Made by a program: the position numbers and the translations under genes
The notes under the pieces: model-generated
The model's input: only the letters and a program-made list of their open reading frames with translations
Told to the model about the DNA's origin: nothing
The model's database searches: none
Shown here: in pieces, positions 30,601-39,387 of the stretch
Layout of the letters: each line of letters begins with the position of its first letter
How positions within the stretch are numbered: position 1 is the stretch's first letter
Assembly (NCBI RefSeq): GCF_028745505.1
Contig: NZ_JAQZZL010000002.1
Location: 2,170,001 to 2,234,000, forward strand
Direction of reading: 5' to 3'
Length of the DNA: 64,000 nucleotides
DNA from: Lentisphaera marina
GTDB lineage: Bacteria; Verrucomicrobiota; Lentisphaeria; Lentisphaerales; Lentisphaeraceae

Positions 30601-31550
30601 ATCATAGCTTTGAAAAGACTCATAAAATCCTCTTGGAGATTGCTCGTGGTTTTGACGGTAAGGATTCGTGGTACCTAGAAGCTTTAGGAACGGGTTGCGC
30701 TAAAAAAGAAAAAGATATGTATGATTATTTTCACACCAACCTTCTCCCTGGAAGCGCCCTTTCCTGGTCGCCTGCTTTTGCTAAAATTGCTTGGCGTTTG
30801 CATCAACCCGCTGCTCTTAGCGATTTCCGCAAAAGAGCCTTTGCAACTGAACTCAGTTTTGACGAACGCAAAGAAAACTTGGTCGCCATTGCCTTTACGG
30901 ACACTAAGGAAGCCGCTCAACTCATGCTCGAAGTGGCCAATCAAGGCCCCAGCGACAGCAAAGAGCTCGCAACTTGGTGGATCAATAATAAAAACCGTTC
31001 AACTTGGAAAGATTATAACTTAACGGCTCAACTCAAAGCTAAGGAAACTAAGAAAAAGACACTGGATCTCTCTAAGCACCTTACTAAGAGCAATGGCAAG
31101 TTACCTTCCATTAAAGAACTACTCAAACTCAAGGGTGATGCTAAAAAAGGTGAAGCCATTTTCCATGGTAAAGCTATTTGCTTTAGCTGCCACAAAGTAG
31201 GTAAGCGCGGTATGGAAGTCGGTCCCAACCTTTCAGATATCGGTGGGAAATTCGGCAAGGACTATCTTCTTGATTCTCTGATCAATCCATCAAGTGCTAT
31301 TTCCTTCGGTTATGAAACGGCAAATATCACCACAAAAGCGGGCAAGGAATACAAGGGTTACTTCATTGATTCTGACTCTGATCCACTGGTGATTCGCGAT
31401 TTAGCTGGCAACCGTAGCAACTTGGCGAAAAAAGATATCGCCAAGAAGGAAATGATGAAAACATCCATCATGCCTTCAGTGAAAAATCTCAACCTCAATG
31501 CCCAGGAAATTGCCGACCTCACGGAATACCTGAGCACTCTGAAAAAGTAA
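27612..31550 (+). CDS. ThuA-NPCBM-PVC dehydrogenase-HEAT-cytochrome c fusion
   Basis: A very long (1312 residues) secreted protein. Order of parts: signal peptide; ThuA-like domain (about 20-260, with GIGxH-type GGHNHENW at its end), a glutamine amidotransferase-like fold linked to sugar metabolism; Lys-rich linker; NPCBM/NEW2 domain (about 315-455, FDHAIWINP and GTHAASS); a PVC-type dehydrogenase propeller (about 465-880, with DSNNDGKAD calcium-like loops, FGPDGEYYFNQGN and GAIYVADWFDPG); HEAT repeats (about 890-1060); and a C-terminal cytochrome c with CFSCH at about 1189. It would bind and oxidise a glycan in the periplasm. TAGGAG precedes the ATG. A strong terminator follows it. Confidence 0.9.
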   Translation: MLKKLIAFTCLAACSLAADKAKVILIAGQDSHGPGDHEFLAGCTILKNKLDAAMGDKIETILVEKNWPADEKVFNDADAIVIYSDGLGRHPIKDKQAFIGKLMDKGVGLAMMHFACDVPKGEQGENFKKWIGGHYETRWSTNPHWTCDSILHKTHPISKSVKDFSVNDEWYFNMRWADEPFHTDILKGVPDKVARSGKSSHPRGPYKHIVDAEGRAETLLWAVERKDGGRGFGFTGGHNHENWQNDEYRKLILNAIVWLAKVEVPKGGVPSATPSDTELNHMTKADRGVIKKKKTAPKKAAKAQNKKSPFLYHSKTLKKDQSVEISVDLKGRKTFALFNGDGGDNINFDHAIWINPRLVGPKGELPLSKLKWTKAKAGWKSPQIGKTAEGKDYLINGKKVDNVIGTHAASSIEYKIPAGYHTFKATGQPCTGSKNQATLSFGITPSFIDPKSIAPAPKETTVPLDMFDVYEDLEVTKWATSPMFYNPTNMDIDDKGRIWVAEGVNYRNFRKPNITIKHPEGDRIMVLEDSNNDGKADKSHVFVQDKELVAPLGVSVIGNKVIVAQPPSLIIYTDINGDAKFDPKVDKKEHFLTGFSGLDHDHSLHSVTFGPDGEYYFNQGNAGYSEVTDKDGFTVRAGSSYTGGSPHNTSNKQGKVSDDGFVYVGGFAARIKPDGTGLSVIGHNFRNSYEQTVSSFGDVFQNDNDDPPACRTTWLMEYANMGFSSADGTRKWKLDQRPGQDVPTAEWRQEDPGTAPAGDVYGGGAPTGITYYENGALGKKYEGMLLSAESVKRVIYGYFPKASGAGFDLTRFNFFNSKTGGISDWFRPSDVAVGSDGAIYVADWFDPGVGGHAMRDASGSGTIYRIAPKGFKPVNPKIDVSTIEGAIAALKSPNINVRSMGFIKLKEEGSKSLPALKAMLNEENKYFRARAVWLLSQIGGSGLNAVETLLKHDDAQTRIVAYRALRRQNHKFWEISAELASDSSMAVRREVALAMRNHSFEKTHKILLEIARGFDGKDSWYLEALGTGCAKKEKDMYDYFHTNLLPGSALSWSPAFAKIAWRLHQPAALSDFRKRAFATELSFDERKENLVAIAFTDTKEAAQLMLEVANQGPSDSKELATWWINNKNRSTWKDYNLTAQLKAKETKKKTLDLSKHLTKSNGKLPSIKELLKLKGDAKKGEAIFHGKAICFSCHKVGKRGMEVGPNLSDIGGKFGKDYLLDSLINPSSAISFGYETANITTKAGKEYKGYFIDSDSDPLVIRDLAGNRSNLAKKDIAKKEMMKTSIMPSVKNLNLNAQEIADLTEYLSTLKK

Positions 31551-31587
31551 TACTCCACTTACTTTTAAATAAAGTTTAAAATCTATG

Positions 31588-31617
31588 GGCTGTACTCTTC
31601 GGGGTACAGCCTTTTTT
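31588..31617 (+). terminator. rho-independent terminator with UUCG tetraloop
   Basis: A 10-base-pair stem (31588-31597 with 31602-31611, one G-T pair) closes on a C(TTCG)G tetraloop and is followed by six T residues (31612-31617). It lies 38 bases after the ThuA-dehydrogenase stop. Confidence 0.92.
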
Positions 31618-31666
31618 GGCTTTCACCAGTTTGATTATTTCGTCAAAAATATGACTTAAGTCTTGT

Positions 31667-32197
31667 CTAACCTAAATGATTGGCCTCAGTTCTCACTTGA
31701 TCTACGTCGTCGAGATAATCCATGTAATGAATGTGCTCACCATCAACGAGGAAGCCCCATTCGCCTTCTTTGTCTCCGGTATGAACGAGTGACCAAGTAT
31801 CTGGCTCAATTGATTTCACGCAGTGATAAGTATCGGCCGTGATCATATTGGAATCAAACGGCTTAACGGTCTTGAGACCGGCTTGAGTTTCTTCAACATA
31901 ACCACCGCTTAAAATTGTCGAGCGACCCGCCCAGGGGTGATTGTGTAAATGTTTATCATCATCCGGCTTGAGGAAGTGATGCAGCAGGAGACTATTTCTC
32001 GATGAATGCGATCCCTTCGTCCCTGGCTGAGGTTCATTAACCCAAAAACGAACCAAGTAAATTTCGTCGTTATTACGCCCTAAAATCTCTCTATACCAGC
32101 CTTTTTCTAGTGACTGATAAGCTAGGTCAATCCAGTAAGGACGATCCGCTTTAGTCGCCTCTACTTTGAGCCAAGATATATATTGTTCCAGATTCAT
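31667..32197 (-). CDS. cupin-like hypothetical protein
   Basis: A 176-residue soluble protein without a signal peptide. The core LLLHHFLKPDDDKHLHNHPWAG is followed by TILSGGYVEE and later TYHCVKSIEP. This is the pattern of a cupin barrel with histidine metal ligands (HxHxxW, later H), but no specific family is evident. It could be a dioxygenase-like or sugar-binding protein. It is transcribed alone, convergent to the ThuA-dehydrogenase gene, whose terminator lies in between. The start ATG at 32197 follows a weak AGGAC. Confidence 0.6.
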   Translation of the reverse strand: MNLEQYISWLKVEATKADRPYWIDLAYQSLEKGWYREILGRNNDEIYLVRFWVNEPQPGTKGSHSSRNSLLLHHFLKPDDDKHLHNHPWAGRSTILSGGYVEETQAGLKTVKPFDSNMITADTYHCVKSIEPDTWSLVHTGDKEGEWGFLVDGEHIHYMDYLDDVDQVRTEANHLG

Positions 32198-32420
32198 ATT
32201 TGTCCTTAAAAATTTAATGCCCGTAAAATACCACTTTTTTGAAATAAGCCAGTGGAGGCAAGGACTTAAGAACTATGTTTTTAATTTATTTTCCTCAATC
32301 ATGCAAAAGTCGAGGACTAGATAACAGAAAGCTTAGACTACTTCCACTAATTCATTACTATACTTTTTTTCATGCTCTACATAAATTATAGTTTCGCAAT
32401 ACCATTAAATTGAGAGGTCA

Positions 32421-32480
32421 TTAAAATTAAACTAGCTCTCGCCAAGTCGCCAAGGAACTAAGTTTTTTATCTGAGCTAAT
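32421..32480 (+). repeat. 60-base direct repeat, copy 1
   Basis: Identical over all 60 bases to 32717-32776. It contains CTCTCGCCAAGTCGCCAAGG, a shortened form of the element found inverted at 32603-32627. Confidence 0.95.
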
Positions 32481-32602
32481 CTTGTGACTCTGTGGATGGA
32501 TATTTTAGGGTTCAAAGACCCCATGTAATTAGGGGTTCCCAACTGAGCTTTCGCGATAGGCTATTAGTCAATAGAAAAATCCCCTTATATTTTAATCACT
32601 CA

Positions 32603-32627
32603 CTTGGCGACTTCGCGCCTTTGCGAG
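32603..32627 (-). repeat. inverted GCGCC-rich repeat element
   Basis: This 25-base element, CTTGGCGACTTCG followed by CGCCTTTGCGAG, is the reverse complement of the core of the two flanking 60-base repeats, except that they lack about nine internal bases. It could pair with either flanking copy as a large hairpin. It resembles small intergenic repeats seen dispersed in many genomes. Confidence 0.7.
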
Positions 32628-32716
32628 AAATATTAATTTACGGAATCCATTTTTCCTTCCCTCATAGCCCTAGGCTTTTAGAATACCCTCGGGATCATTC
32701 ATCTCATTAGTGACTT

Positions 32717-32776
32717 TTAAAATTAAACTAGCTCTCGCCAAGTCGCCAAGGAACTAAGTTTTTTATCTGAGCTAAT
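32717..32776 (+). repeat. 60-base direct repeat, copy 2
   Basis: The second perfect copy, 296 bases from the first. It ends two bases before the stop codon of the convergently read AraC gene. Confidence 0.95.
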
Positions 32777-32777
32777 T

Positions 32778-33512
32778 TTAAGAACTATGTTTTTTGATAT
32801 ATTTTAGTGGTGTGGTGCCCACTTGTTTTTTAAAGTGTAGGTTGAAGGCACTTTGATCATAAAAACCTAGATCTGTGGCCACTTCGATAATGGTCTTATT
32901 CTTAGACAAGAGCAGATCACAAGCCTTTAAGATCCGTAGTTTGATGATGTACTGATGTGGTGTGCTCTTAAAAATTTGCTTAAAGCGTTTTTCAAATGGG
33001 CGAACTGAAAGGCCACATTCTCTAGCGAGTAATTTGTTAGAAATTTTTTCAGTATAATGCGCTTTTATGTATTCCAAAGCTTTGGCGATTTCCCCTAATG
33101 GGCGCCCTAATTTACCGGAATTTTCATAGGTCTGCATGATACCATAGAGCCCCAGAACTTCACCTGCCTTATTAAATAAAGGAATTTTCTTGGTCACAAA
33201 CCAACTTAGGTCACCGAGGTAATTGGGAAATAATTCAACAATGCCTTCTTTAACTTCACCTGATTCCATGACTTGTAAGTCATCTTCACGATACTGCTCG
33301 GCCAACTCTACAGAATGAATATTGAAGTCATCTTGAGCTTTTAGCAATTCTTCCACACTCGAAAAGCCACAATGCTGTGCAAGTCGAGGGTTCGCCCACA
33401 GTAATTCACATTGACGATTTTTAAGAAAAAATAGCACCCCTTTTATATCATCAAAGACATGGAGGAATTCTTTCGACATCAGACAATCATCTAATAGACT
33501 TATGTGTTTCAT
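32778..33512 (-). CDS. AraC-family regulator with N-terminal PAS domain
   Basis: About 244 residues. An N-terminal PAS fold (about 15-130: VLFFLKNRQCELLWANPRLAQHCGFSS ... SWFVTKKIPLFNKAGEVLGLYGIM) is joined to a C-terminal AraC DNA-binding domain with two helix-turn-helices (KLLARECGLSVRPFEKRFK and IIEVATDLGFYDQSAFNLHFKKQVGTTPLKY). The ATG at 33512 is preferred over an upstream TTG because GGTGA lies 8 bases before it. It is divergent from the ThuA-dehydrogenase gene at 33826 and probably regulates it in response to a small molecule bound by the PAS domain. Confidence 0.88.
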   Translation of the reverse strand: MKHISLLDDCLMSKEFLHVFDDIKGVLFFLKNRQCELLWANPRLAQHCGFSSVEELLKAQDDFNIHSVELAEQYREDDLQVMESGEVKEGIVELFPNYLGDLSWFVTKKIPLFNKAGEVLGLYGIMQTYENSGKLGRPLGEIAKALEYIKAHYTEKISNKLLARECGLSVRPFEKRFKQIFKSTPHQYIIKLRILKACDLLLSKNKTIIEVATDLGFYDQSAFNLHFKKQVGTTPLKYIKKHSS

Positions 33513-33825
33513 TGTAATTTTCACCAAAAATATTCATTCTTAACGTGCCCAGACACCATACAAAAGCTAGTGAGCTTCGCCTTAAGACTACTATGATCAC
33601 AGGAACATTCAAGATCAACACTAAACGCTATTATCCTAAAAATTAGAGTGTTTCATCCAAGTTTTTACAAAAAACGAGCCCTATAATTAGTATCTATTTA
33701 AAGTATTCTTAGCAAGGGGCAAAACCTGACGCTTGCAGATAAAACCATGTCCTTTTTAGACATTTTATATACCTTAAAAAACACCTATAGTTTAACCAGT
33801 CATTATACAAGGGAATAATTTTAGC
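33513..33825. promoter_or_regulatory. divergent promoter region of AraC regulator and dehydrogenase
   Basis: A gap of 313 bases that should hold the AraC regulator binding sites and both promoters. I found no obvious paired half-sites or promoter boxes by eye. Confidence 0.35.
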
Positions 33826-36800
33826 ATGAAGCTCTTAGTTCACCTACTCATCATCAGCATCAGTTTAGCCAGCACTCTCGAAGCCAAGGTAATCAAAGCC
33901 ATTTTCATTAGCGGTGGGGGACCGACAACTGACTCTGGTCACAATGGCCGCATCAATCATCATAAATTGATTCCTCATTTTCTAAGCAATAACATAGAAC
34001 TGACTTACACTTCCGATAAGGATGACCTCAATCCCGAGACTCTAGCAAAATACGACGTAGCGATTCTCTATTTAAGTGCCCCAAATGATAAACCTGAGCG
34101 CGTCAAAGCCCTTATAGATTTCGTTGAAAAAGGTGGTGGTTTTGTAGGTGTCCACAATACTTGCGGAGCTTTCGACGGTGACCCGTCTTTTGTTTCTCTC
34201 ATTGGGGGGGAATTCAAAGGTCACGGTAGCGGATGGTTCACCGCCAATCATGTCAAAGGCATGGAAGATCACCCTGCCCTCGGTGGCATCCCAGAGTTCC
34301 TCACCTGGGACGAAACTTACGTACACAAAAATTTAAATGACGACCGAACTGACCTCCAAACTCGCGACGACAAAGGCCGAACCGAGCCCTGGACATGGAT
34401 CAGAAATCAAGGAAAAGGTCGAGTTTTTTACACCGCCCACGGTCACAACAATATTGTATGGGACAATCGTTTTTTCCAAAAAATGATTACCGCTGCGACT
34501 ATCTGGACTTCCAACAAAACTGTGTCGCCTAACAAAGACATTCCCATCCTGACTTATATCGACGACCTCAACAATGACCTCCATAATCACGAAGGCCGCA
34601 AAGACCCTCAAATGATTCAGGAACAAATCAGTCCCCAGGAATCAGCCAATTGTCTCGTGTTGGAAGATGGTTTCGAAGCTCAGCTCATTGCCCACGAACC
34701 CGACATCGTGAATCCCATCGACATCACCTGGGATGATCGCGGCCGCATGTTTGTTGCTGAAACAGTTGAGTACCCGACTATACCACAAGGAAAAGGTAAA
34801 GATCGCATTAGAATCTGTGAAGATACAGATGGCGATGGCGTCATGGATAAATTCACGACTTTTGCCGAAGGCTTTAAACTACATACAGGAATATGCTGGG
34901 TTAATGGTGGCATCATCCTCGCCCAGGCACCTCACATGTATTTCCTTAAAGATACCGACGGCGACGACAAAGCCGATGTGATTAAACAAATTAATACTGG
35001 CTGGGGGCTTGGTGATCTTCATGGTGGTCCAAACAACCTTAAATACAGCTTCGATAATTACATCTATGGCTGTATCGGTGGTGGAGGTCATGTAGATGAG
35101 AATGGCGGCAATCGTTTTTCCGCTGGAATCTGGCGCATGGATGTAGATGGCAGTAACTTTACACCCATTAGTAATCTCGGTGATAACAGCTGGGGACTTG
35201 GCTTTAGCGAAGATTTCGAGATTTTTGCGTCTTCCGCAAACAAGGGCCCAGCTAAACATATCTACGCTCCCTACCCGTATTTCGATGCCGTGGGCCTTAA
35301 GAAATCACCCGCCAACCCCATTTTTGATCACTGGACTTTTTACCCCCTTACCATAACGCGCCAGGGTGATCAATTCGGTGGTTATACTGCCGGCTCTAAC
35401 TTTGATATTTACACAGCTCGTTCTTTCCCGGAAAAATACTGGAATAAAGCCGGTTTTATCGGTGGTCCTACAGGTAAACTTCTTGGCCAATATTTCCTCG
35501 AACCCGATAATCAGGGCAGTTACCACGCTCGTAATGGTGAAAGTCTTGTCGCCAGTTTCGATGAATACACCGCTCCGATCAAAGGCATAACCGGCCCGGA
35601 TGGTCAGCTCTATATGCTTGACTGGCATAACCTCATCATGCTTCACGGTGGCGAAATGCAAAACCCACTTCGCGACAAAACTCACGGCCGAATTTACCGA
35701 ATCACTCACAAAGACGGCAAGCCCAATAAGGTTCTTGATTTAAGCAAAGCAAACACCGCCACACTCGTAGACACCTTCAACAACCAGAACCTCTTCTGGC
35801 GCATGATGGCTCAACAGAAGATTGTTCAGCAAAAGCGTATGGACGCCATTCCTCTGCTCATTGAAATGGCGAAATCCAAAGAGATAGTTGACCTCGATTC
35901 CAATCCGGCAGTGATCCACGCGCTCTGGTCACTCCACGGCCTAGGCCAATTAGACGGCTCAAATTCCGAAGCTCTCAAGGTAGCTCAAGAAGCCCTACAA
36001 CATCGCTCTGCTGCTGTACGTAAAAATGCTGTCCGCGTTCTTCCACCAACAGAAGAAAGTACAAAGCTACTCACGGCTATGCTCAATGAGCGCGATGCCA
36101 ATACACTCCGTCACATACTGCTTACTCTGAGCATAATGCCACCCTCATCTGAGACAGGCCAAGTTCTCTACAAAGAAGTCAAAGCAAAAGTTAACGGCAA
36201 GAAGCCTCTAGCTCCTCCTTTCAATCTTGCTTTTGTTCGTCATGGGGCTTCCCTCGTTGACCAATTCATTACCGATCTACCTCTGCGTGATCGCAGCAAA
36301 GAAGGCGTCCTTGAAAAAGTAGAGACGAAAATCGAAAATCTCATTAAAAACCCAAGCTTTAAAGATAAACGCAAGGACAAAATCGATAGGTGGATCCTTA
36401 AAGCCCACCGTAACAAAACCGCAGTAAGCATGAACATCGACACCAATGTTACTCGAGAAGGAAAATACTCTGTGCGCGTTGAATCTAAAACTGGTGGTGG
36501 AGCCGAAATTCTGCAAATTCCGCGACTGGAACCAGGCCAATATCTCTATTCCATGTGGGTAAAAATGAAAGACTTCAAGTCAAATGAACGTGGCGTCTAT
36601 TTACGTGCAGCAGGTCGTGATGTGGTGGAAGCCACAAGCGAAATGCTACAGGGCAACAAAGATGAATGGACCAAAATCCAGGTTAATTTCCGAGTAAAAG
36701 CGACTTCAGGAGCTCTACTCTTTGGCCTATTCGGTGGCTGGACAGATGCCACTGGTACCGTTTGGTATACCAATCCTGAGCTCATTCAATTATCCTCTGA

Positions 36801-37692
36801 AAAAGTTGTCAAAAAAGTAACCGCTATTGAAAGTTTACTCACTGCCCAGGCCGTTGAAAAAAGTGCTGATGAAGTCATTAAAATCGTCAAGTTGATTAAC
36901 ACTCGCAGAGAGAAACCAACAGAACTCTTCATTAAAGGACTCGAGAATGTTAAAGGCATGACTTTTAGTGATGAACAAATCAAAGAGCTCAAAGCACTTG
37001 CCGACGACGCTGCACCTGCAAGCAAAATGCCCCTGGCAATTTTCTCTTCCAATAACAGCATCGATATCGGCCTCAATGAACTCGCTAATAGTCTAACGGG
37101 CTTCGAAGCTGCCATCGTTGAAGGCGATGCCGAAAAAGGAAAGATATTGGCAAAAGCCTGTATTGTTTGTCACGGTGAAGACTTCTCCGGTCATGCTGCC
37201 GAACGCGCACCTTCTTTGTCACAATTATCTGACTGGTACCTACAAAGCCAGATGCAGAAATTCAAGCAGGGAATTCGCGGCGGCGATGTCAGTGACCCTG
37301 ATGGCTACGCCATGAATATCTTGATGCAGGATTACTCTACCCAGCAAATGGCAGACCTAGCGGCTTATATTCGCACGAAAACGTTTAAACAGCCTAAAAT
37401 CACTCTTGACGGCGATCCAGTAAAAGGCAAAACACTTTACAATAGTTGCTTTGCCTGTCATCAGCCCGATGGCGATGGACTCAAAGCTCTAAAAGCTCCC
37501 GCGATTGCCGGACTCCCAGATTATTATACCGTTAAGCAACTTCACAATTTCAAACATGAACTTCGTGGCAGCGGTAACGGTGACAAAGAAGGAAAAATGA
37601 TGCAGGCTTCGGCCAAGTTACTCAAAGATGAGCAAGCTATGAAGGACGTCGCCGCCTACATCAGCACACTGCAGGTCAAAGAAAAGAAATAA
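33826..37692 (+). CDS. ThuA-PVC dehydrogenase-HEAT protein with two cytochrome c domains
   Basis: A secreted protein of 1288 residues with a signal peptide (KLLVHLLIISISLASTLEA). Domains in order: ThuA-like (about 22-225); a PVC-type dehydrogenase propeller (about 270-630) with DTDGDGVMD and DTDGDDKAD loops; HEAT repeats (about 640-780); a carbohydrate-binding-like beta-sandwich (about 830-985, GQYLYSMWVKMKDF to WYTNPEL); and two cytochrome c domains with CIVCH (about 1111) and CFACH (about 1207). It is a cousin of the protein at 27612, with a different carbohydrate-binding module and an extra haem. The 3' side is bordered 27 bases later by the inverted repeat of an insertion sequence, so it is intact but only just. 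Confidence 0.9.
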   Translation: MKLLVHLLIISISLASTLEAKVIKAIFISGGGPTTDSGHNGRINHHKLIPHFLSNNIELTYTSDKDDLNPETLAKYDVAILYLSAPNDKPERVKALIDFVEKGGGFVGVHNTCGAFDGDPSFVSLIGGEFKGHGSGWFTANHVKGMEDHPALGGIPEFLTWDETYVHKNLNDDRTDLQTRDDKGRTEPWTWIRNQGKGRVFYTAHGHNNIVWDNRFFQKMITAATIWTSNKTVSPNKDIPILTYIDDLNNDLHNHEGRKDPQMIQEQISPQESANCLVLEDGFEAQLIAHEPDIVNPIDITWDDRGRMFVAETVEYPTIPQGKGKDRIRICEDTDGDGVMDKFTTFAEGFKLHTGICWVNGGIILAQAPHMYFLKDTDGDDKADVIKQINTGWGLGDLHGGPNNLKYSFDNYIYGCIGGGGHVDENGGNRFSAGIWRMDVDGSNFTPISNLGDNSWGLGFSEDFEIFASSANKGPAKHIYAPYPYFDAVGLKKSPANPIFDHWTFYPLTITRQGDQFGGYTAGSNFDIYTARSFPEKYWNKAGFIGGPTGKLLGQYFLEPDNQGSYHARNGESLVASFDEYTAPIKGITGPDGQLYMLDWHNLIMLHGGEMQNPLRDKTHGRIYRITHKDGKPNKVLDLSKANTATLVDTFNNQNLFWRMMAQQKIVQQKRMDAIPLLIEMAKSKEIVDLDSNPAVIHALWSLHGLGQLDGSNSEALKVAQEALQHRSAAVRKNAVRVLPPTEESTKLLTAMLNERDANTLRHILLTLSIMPPSSETGQVLYKEVKAKVNGKKPLAPPFNLAFVRHGASLVDQFITDLPLRDRSKEGVLEKVETKIENLIKNPSFKDKRKDKIDRWILKAHRNKTAVSMNIDTNVTREGKYSVRVESKTGGGAEILQIPRLEPGQYLYSMWVKMKDFKSNERGVYLRAAGRDVVEATSEMLQGNKDEWTKIQVNFRVKATSGALLFGLFGGWTDATGTVWYTNPELIQLSSEKVVKKVTAIESLLTAQAVEKSADEVIKIVKLINTRREKPTELFIKGLENVKGMTFSDEQIKELKALADDAAPASKMPLAIFSSNNSIDIGLNELANSLTGFEAAIVEGDAEKGKILAKACIVCHGEDFSGHAAERAPSLSQLSDWYLQSQMQKFKQGIRGGDVSDPDGYAMNILMQDYSTQQMADLAAYIRTKTFKQPKITLDGDPVKGKTLYNSCFACHQPDGDGLKALKAPAIAGLPDYYTVKQLHNFKHELRGSGNGDKEGKMMQASAKLLKDEQAMKDVAAYISTLQVKEKK

Positions 37693-37729
37693 ACTGGGTA
37701 CGCCAAGCACCTGCTTCCATGAGAAGGCA

Positions 37730-38037
37730 TTTGCAAGTTACGGTTTGCATTAAAGTTATATTTTTCTGAGAATTGAGAAAACCAGTTTTCAAATGCCATC
37801 AAATTGTCTTGCTTCCATTCGCATTCTTTTATGGACTGCCTAGTCCGATGCATGATTGTATCCTATTTGATGCTGCAATCTTGGCAACGAACTTTCAACA
37901 AGGTCTGGCAAACCTATCATTCTGCTGGTGCTCCGCAGTCATCGCATAAGACATTTGATAAACTCTTTTCTTTTTAAATTTCTTCCTTAATTGTGATTAT
38001 AAGAAATATTGGGGAGGTTGGCTGGATTGGTGGATAA
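37730..38037 (-). ncRNA. predicted bridge (seek) RNA region of the IS
   Basis: The 308 non-coding bases between the transposase stop and the inverted repeat lie on the 3' side of the transposase, where IS1111-type elements encode their target-choosing RNA. On the minus strand I see a hairpin GGACT-AGGC-AGTCC (37833-37846) and a CTGC ... GCAG stem near 37925-37940. Exact RNA ends and guide loops cannot be set by eye. Apart from this RNA the stretch contains no gene; a 65-codon frame at its edge looks accidental. Confidence 0.4.
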
Positions 38038-39117
38038 TCATGATGCTTTTTTTAAAGCCTGTTTGTGGAGTGGTTCATAATTATCGCCACTGACCCAAAG
38101 TCGATGCATTAAAACAGCTAGCTTCCTAGCTATGGCTACTTTTGCTTTTTTTCTCCCCGCGCCACCACCTCGTGAGGCAATTCGATGTCCGTACCTCTTC
38201 AAATCAGAATCCGGGGATCTATCGCTAAAAATATGTTGAGCACAAATAACCAGTAATGATCTCAAGTACCTATCTCCATGCTTTGTTATTCTTAGTTGTT
38301 TATCTTTTTCTCCCGATTGGTCCCGCTTTGGAGTTAGGCCTAAAAAAGCACCTATATCACGACTCTTATTAAAACGGCTTGGATCATCAATAGTTAAAAC
38401 AAATGCCAAGGCAGTAACTGGTCCCACTCCAGGAATCTGCCGCAGGTGCTGAGCCTCGGGACAAGACTCTTCACTAATCAGTTCAATTCGATCATCCAAC
38501 CTCTCTATTCGATCAGTCAGTTCTTGACATTCGTATAGCATCTCACCTAAAGTTGGCAATAAATCATCACTTACATATTCATACATCTTTTCACTGAAAC
38601 GATTAGCTTCGCACTTAGGGAGATCACTAACTCCTAAACTCTTTAGTATACCCCTTAATGAATTCATCGTTTGGGTTCGCATCTTCACAAAATGCTCACG
38701 AGCACGCAACACTGTAAGCATTTGCTGGGAGTCCATACTTCGGTGTTGAATGCCGTACAAAAGTGATGGATCCATTCGGGCTACCCGTGCTATCTTTTCA
38801 GCGTCTTTTTCATCGCACTTATTCGTGCTGTCCCATATCATTCGGAGCTTACGAGCATTTGCTACAATTACATTGAAGCCCATACTTTTGAGTTTACTCG
38901 ATATCCATAAAGAGCTACTTCCTACTTCTAGAGCTACTCGGATTTTATGAGGGCGTTCATAATTCGAAAAATATACACTTAACGATTCCAGATTATTTTC
39001 AATTTTTGCTTGTTCGACGATTTTACCTTCAGAATTTAAAACACAAATATCGTGTTTTTGATTTCCAAGATCCATTCCAATTGTTATTTCAGGTACAGTG
39101 ATAGTAGTTTTAGACAT
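38038..39117 (-). CDS. IS110-family DEDD transposase
   Basis: A full-length (359 residues) transposase. The N-terminal RuvC-like DEDD domain starts ITIGMDLGNQKHDICVLN, with Asp16 as the first acidic residue, VALEVGSSS with the Glu, and NKCDEKDAEKIARV with two further Asp. The C-terminal transposase-20 domain has LRQIPGVGPVTALAFVLTI and FLGLTPKRDQSGEKDKQLRITKHGDRYLR, and ends GRKKAKVAIARKLAVLMHRLW. It recombines DNA with an RNA guide in this family. The gene appears intact, so the element may still be active. Upstream of the ATG only about 80 bases separate it from the other inverted repeat. Confidence 0.95.
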   Translation of the reverse strand: MSKTTITVPEITIGMDLGNQKHDICVLNSEGKIVEQAKIENNLESLSVYFSNYERPHKIRVALEVGSSSLWISSKLKSMGFNVIVANARKLRMIWDSTNKCDEKDAEKIARVARMDPSLLYGIQHRSMDSQQMLTVLRAREHFVKMRTQTMNSLRGILKSLGVSDLPKCEANRFSEKMYEYVSDDLLPTLGEMLYECQELTDRIERLDDRIELISEESCPEAQHLRQIPGVGPVTALAFVLTIDDPSRFNKSRDIGAFLGLTPKRDQSGEKDKQLRITKHGDRYLRSLLVICAQHIFSDRSPDSDLKRYGHRIASRGGGAGRKKAKVAIARKLAVLMHRLWVSGDNYEPLHKQALKKAS

Positions 39118-39387
39118 GGCAGTTCTCCGTTAATTTTGGTCGTAACTTAATTAATGTCAGGCAAGGTCTGCTAGCAAGTGGACTTTGCCGAGGGCTGCCT
39201 TCTCATACTATCTTGGCATTTCCTCCCAAAAGCTAAAGAATGAAATTCATACCAAGCCTTTAGGGTTCCATTCACAAAAAGATACGACGCTTTTGGCCTA
39301 TTTTTTGCCAATTAAAACCAATCCTTATTGAGCAAGGCATCCTAACTTGTATGCATTATTCATAATAAATAAACTAAGGAAAGTAAT

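Larger units (their letters stand above)
32198..32777. other. gene-free repeat-bearing region
   Basis: A gap of about 580 bases with no supported gene. It holds a perfect 60-base direct repeat and a related inverted element (listed separately). It also has a short copy of the last bases of the AraC gene (TTAAGAACTATGTTTTT, near 32268-32284), a possible scar of an earlier duplication. Confidence 0.6.
37719..39206 (-). mobile_element. IS110-family element, IS1111-like
   Basis: An 11-base perfect inverted repeat, ATGAGAAGGCA at 37719-37729 and TGCCTTCTCAT at 39196-39206, encloses one DEDD transposase gene and a long non-coding 3' part. Subterminal inverted repeats of this size are typical of the IS1111 subgroup, so the true ends lie a few bases outside the given coordinates. 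No target duplication is expected or seen. It sits between the ThuA-dehydrogenase and oxidoreductase genes without breaking either. Confidence 0.8.

Noticed and set aside
32492-32710. 72-codon plus-strand frame between the 60-base repeats
   Set aside because: It runs through the inverted repeat element, lacks a ribosome-binding site and has no recognisable motif.
37656-37853. Small minus-strand frame of 65 codons across the insertion sequence end
   Set aside because: It crosses the inverted repeat and enters the dehydrogenase gene; probably chance.
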